Shown one piece after another: positions 63,426 through 64,000 of a stretch of 64,000 nucleotides of DNA. Origin of the DNA: Pedococcus sp031456495 (GTDB lineage: Bacteria; Actinomycetota; Actinomycetes; Actinomycetales; Dermatophilaceae); NCBI RefSeq assembly GCF_031456495.1, contig NZ_JAVDUW010000003.1, forward strand, positions 744,001 through 808,000. The letters run 5' to 3'. Both the position numbers and the translations under genes were made by a program. How positions within the stretch are numbered: position 1 is the stretch's first letter; the number at the start of each line of letters is the position of its first letter. The notes beneath the pieces are model-generated. The model saw nothing but the letters and a program-made list of their open reading frames with translations, made no database searches and was not told the DNA's origin.

Positions 63426-64000
63426 CTACTTCGTGGCCAGCTGCGGGAACGCGGCGGCGGCGTCGGCGGCCAGGCCGTACTGCCCGGCGCGGCCCGCCTC
63501 CTGCTCGAGCAGGCCGAAGACCACGCTCGCCTGGCCCATCGGCAGGTCGACGTCGTCGACGGTCGACAGCTGCTTGGCGAGGTCGCCGTCGGCGCGCGCG
63601 GTCGTGACCACGGACGCGGCATTCGTCGCCTTGGGGTCCAGGCTCGGGGCCACGAGGACGGCACCGGCGCCGGCGTCGTCGAGCGCACCGGCGAGCTTGG
63701 CGAGGGCGGTCGCGCGGTTCGTGCGGTCGTCGGCGCTGTTGCCGGCGACCGGGCCGCCCACGACGACGGCGACCGTGGACGGGACGACGGTGCCGGAGTA
63801 CTTGACCAGCTCGCCGGTGCGCAGCGACTCCAGGGTCGCGCGCGCTCCCTGCGCCGTGGAACCGGCCTTGGTCAGCACCGACCGCGCGAGCACGGCGTTG
63901 ATGACGTCGCTGCCGCCCTCGTCGACCGGCACGCCCACGCCGCTGGCGAGGTTCGAGCCGAGCGTCGCCCGGAAGGTCGCCTTGTCGGGGTCGACCCAGG
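63426..64000 (-). CDS. steB: SteB/MctB-family (DUF3186 'copper transporter') protein, C-terminal part
   Basis: Only the C-terminal 190 residues are in the window; the gene continues past the right edge. The sequence (TLGSNLASGVGVPVDEGGSD, VVGGPVAGNSADDR, VLVAPSLDPKAT, SVVFGLLEQEAGRAGQYGLA) matches the mycobacterial Rv1698/MctB and corynebacterial SteB family. This family was first linked to copper export and later, with SteA, to septal envelope stability. It lies upstream of the MraY-like, murJ, GT4 and pyrG genes; steA is probably just outside. An envelope rather than transport role fits the neighbours. Confidence 0.85.
   Translation of the reverse strand, partial: WVDPDKATFRATLGSNLASGVGVPVDEGGSDVINAVLARSVLTKAGSTAQGARATLESLRTGELVKYSGTVVPSTVAVVVGGPVAGNSADDRTNRATALAKLAGALDDAGAGAVLVAPSLDPKATNAASVVTTARADGDLAKQLSTVDDVDLPMGQASVVFGLLEQEAGRAGQYGLAADAAAAFPQLATK

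Overview
The window is a gene-dense bacterial chromosome segment with G+C above 70 percent. Gene order marks it as actinobacterial: pyrR-pyrB-pyrC-carA-carB-pyrK-pyrD-pyrF, then mihF-gmk-rpoZ-coaBC-metK-priA, def-fmt-rsmB and rpe, plus efp-nusB, aroC-aroK-aroB and alaS-ruvX-mltG-aroE. A PriA without helicase motifs, an S13-like mIHF, the PGKGP loop in EF-P and a SteB/MctB homologue support this. Placement in Micrococcales, possibly Intrasporangiaceae, is my inference and is not proven here. No tRNA, rRNA, insertion sequence, prophage or CRISPR array was seen.

Layout, left to right. 1-2963: FMN-riboswitch-controlled riboflavin operon ribD-ribE-ribM-ribA (ribA leaves the window at the left edge). 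3082-13124: rpe, a TPR-like membrane protein, def-fmt-rsmB, a HAD phosphatase, an alpha/beta hydrolase, priA and metK. 13132-15743: mihF-gmk-rpoZ-coaBC. 15800-26772: one long pyrimidine operon opened by pyrR, with a PyrR-binding hairpin overlapping its ribosome binding site and a PH-like membrane protein between pyrC and carA. 26868-32837: a dehydrogenase, a two-domain cupredoxin, efp-nusB-GNAT, an aldo/keto reductase and small membrane proteins, including a frameshifted acetyltransferase. 32858-35717: aroC-aroK-aroB. 35792-40150: an accessory stretch with a PAS-PAS protein, a methyltransferase, a DGPF/YCII protein with its ECF42-type sigma factor, a GNAT enzyme and a GNAT remnant. 40209-46976: DUF948, DUF6167, alaS, ruvX, mltG, aroE and a prepilin peptidase. 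47063-53244: a VOC protein, rarA divergent from an MMPL transporter, a GNAT and a hydrolase. 53336-58067: aspS-araC-VOC, VOC-ychJ and a NUDIX gene. 58071-64000: pyrG preceded by envelope genes steB, a MraY-like transferase, murJ and a GT4 glycosyltransferase.

Most same-strand neighbours overlap by ATGA, GTGA or TGATG, so translational coupling is the rule. Many transcription units begin with a TANNNT hexamer 6-7 nt before the start codon and no Shine-Dalgarno sequence, which points to leaderless mRNAs. Several of these hexamers are built from an upstream stop codon, a terminator tail or a divergent promoter.

The strongest unexplained signal is the octamer CGGCATAC / GTATGCCG. I counted 42 copies by hand, against about 2 expected from base composition. 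It occurs in both orientations, in all three codon phases and between genes. No obviously new multi-gene system is present. The best leads are this octamer, the compact promoter architectures and the envelope cluster next to pyrG.
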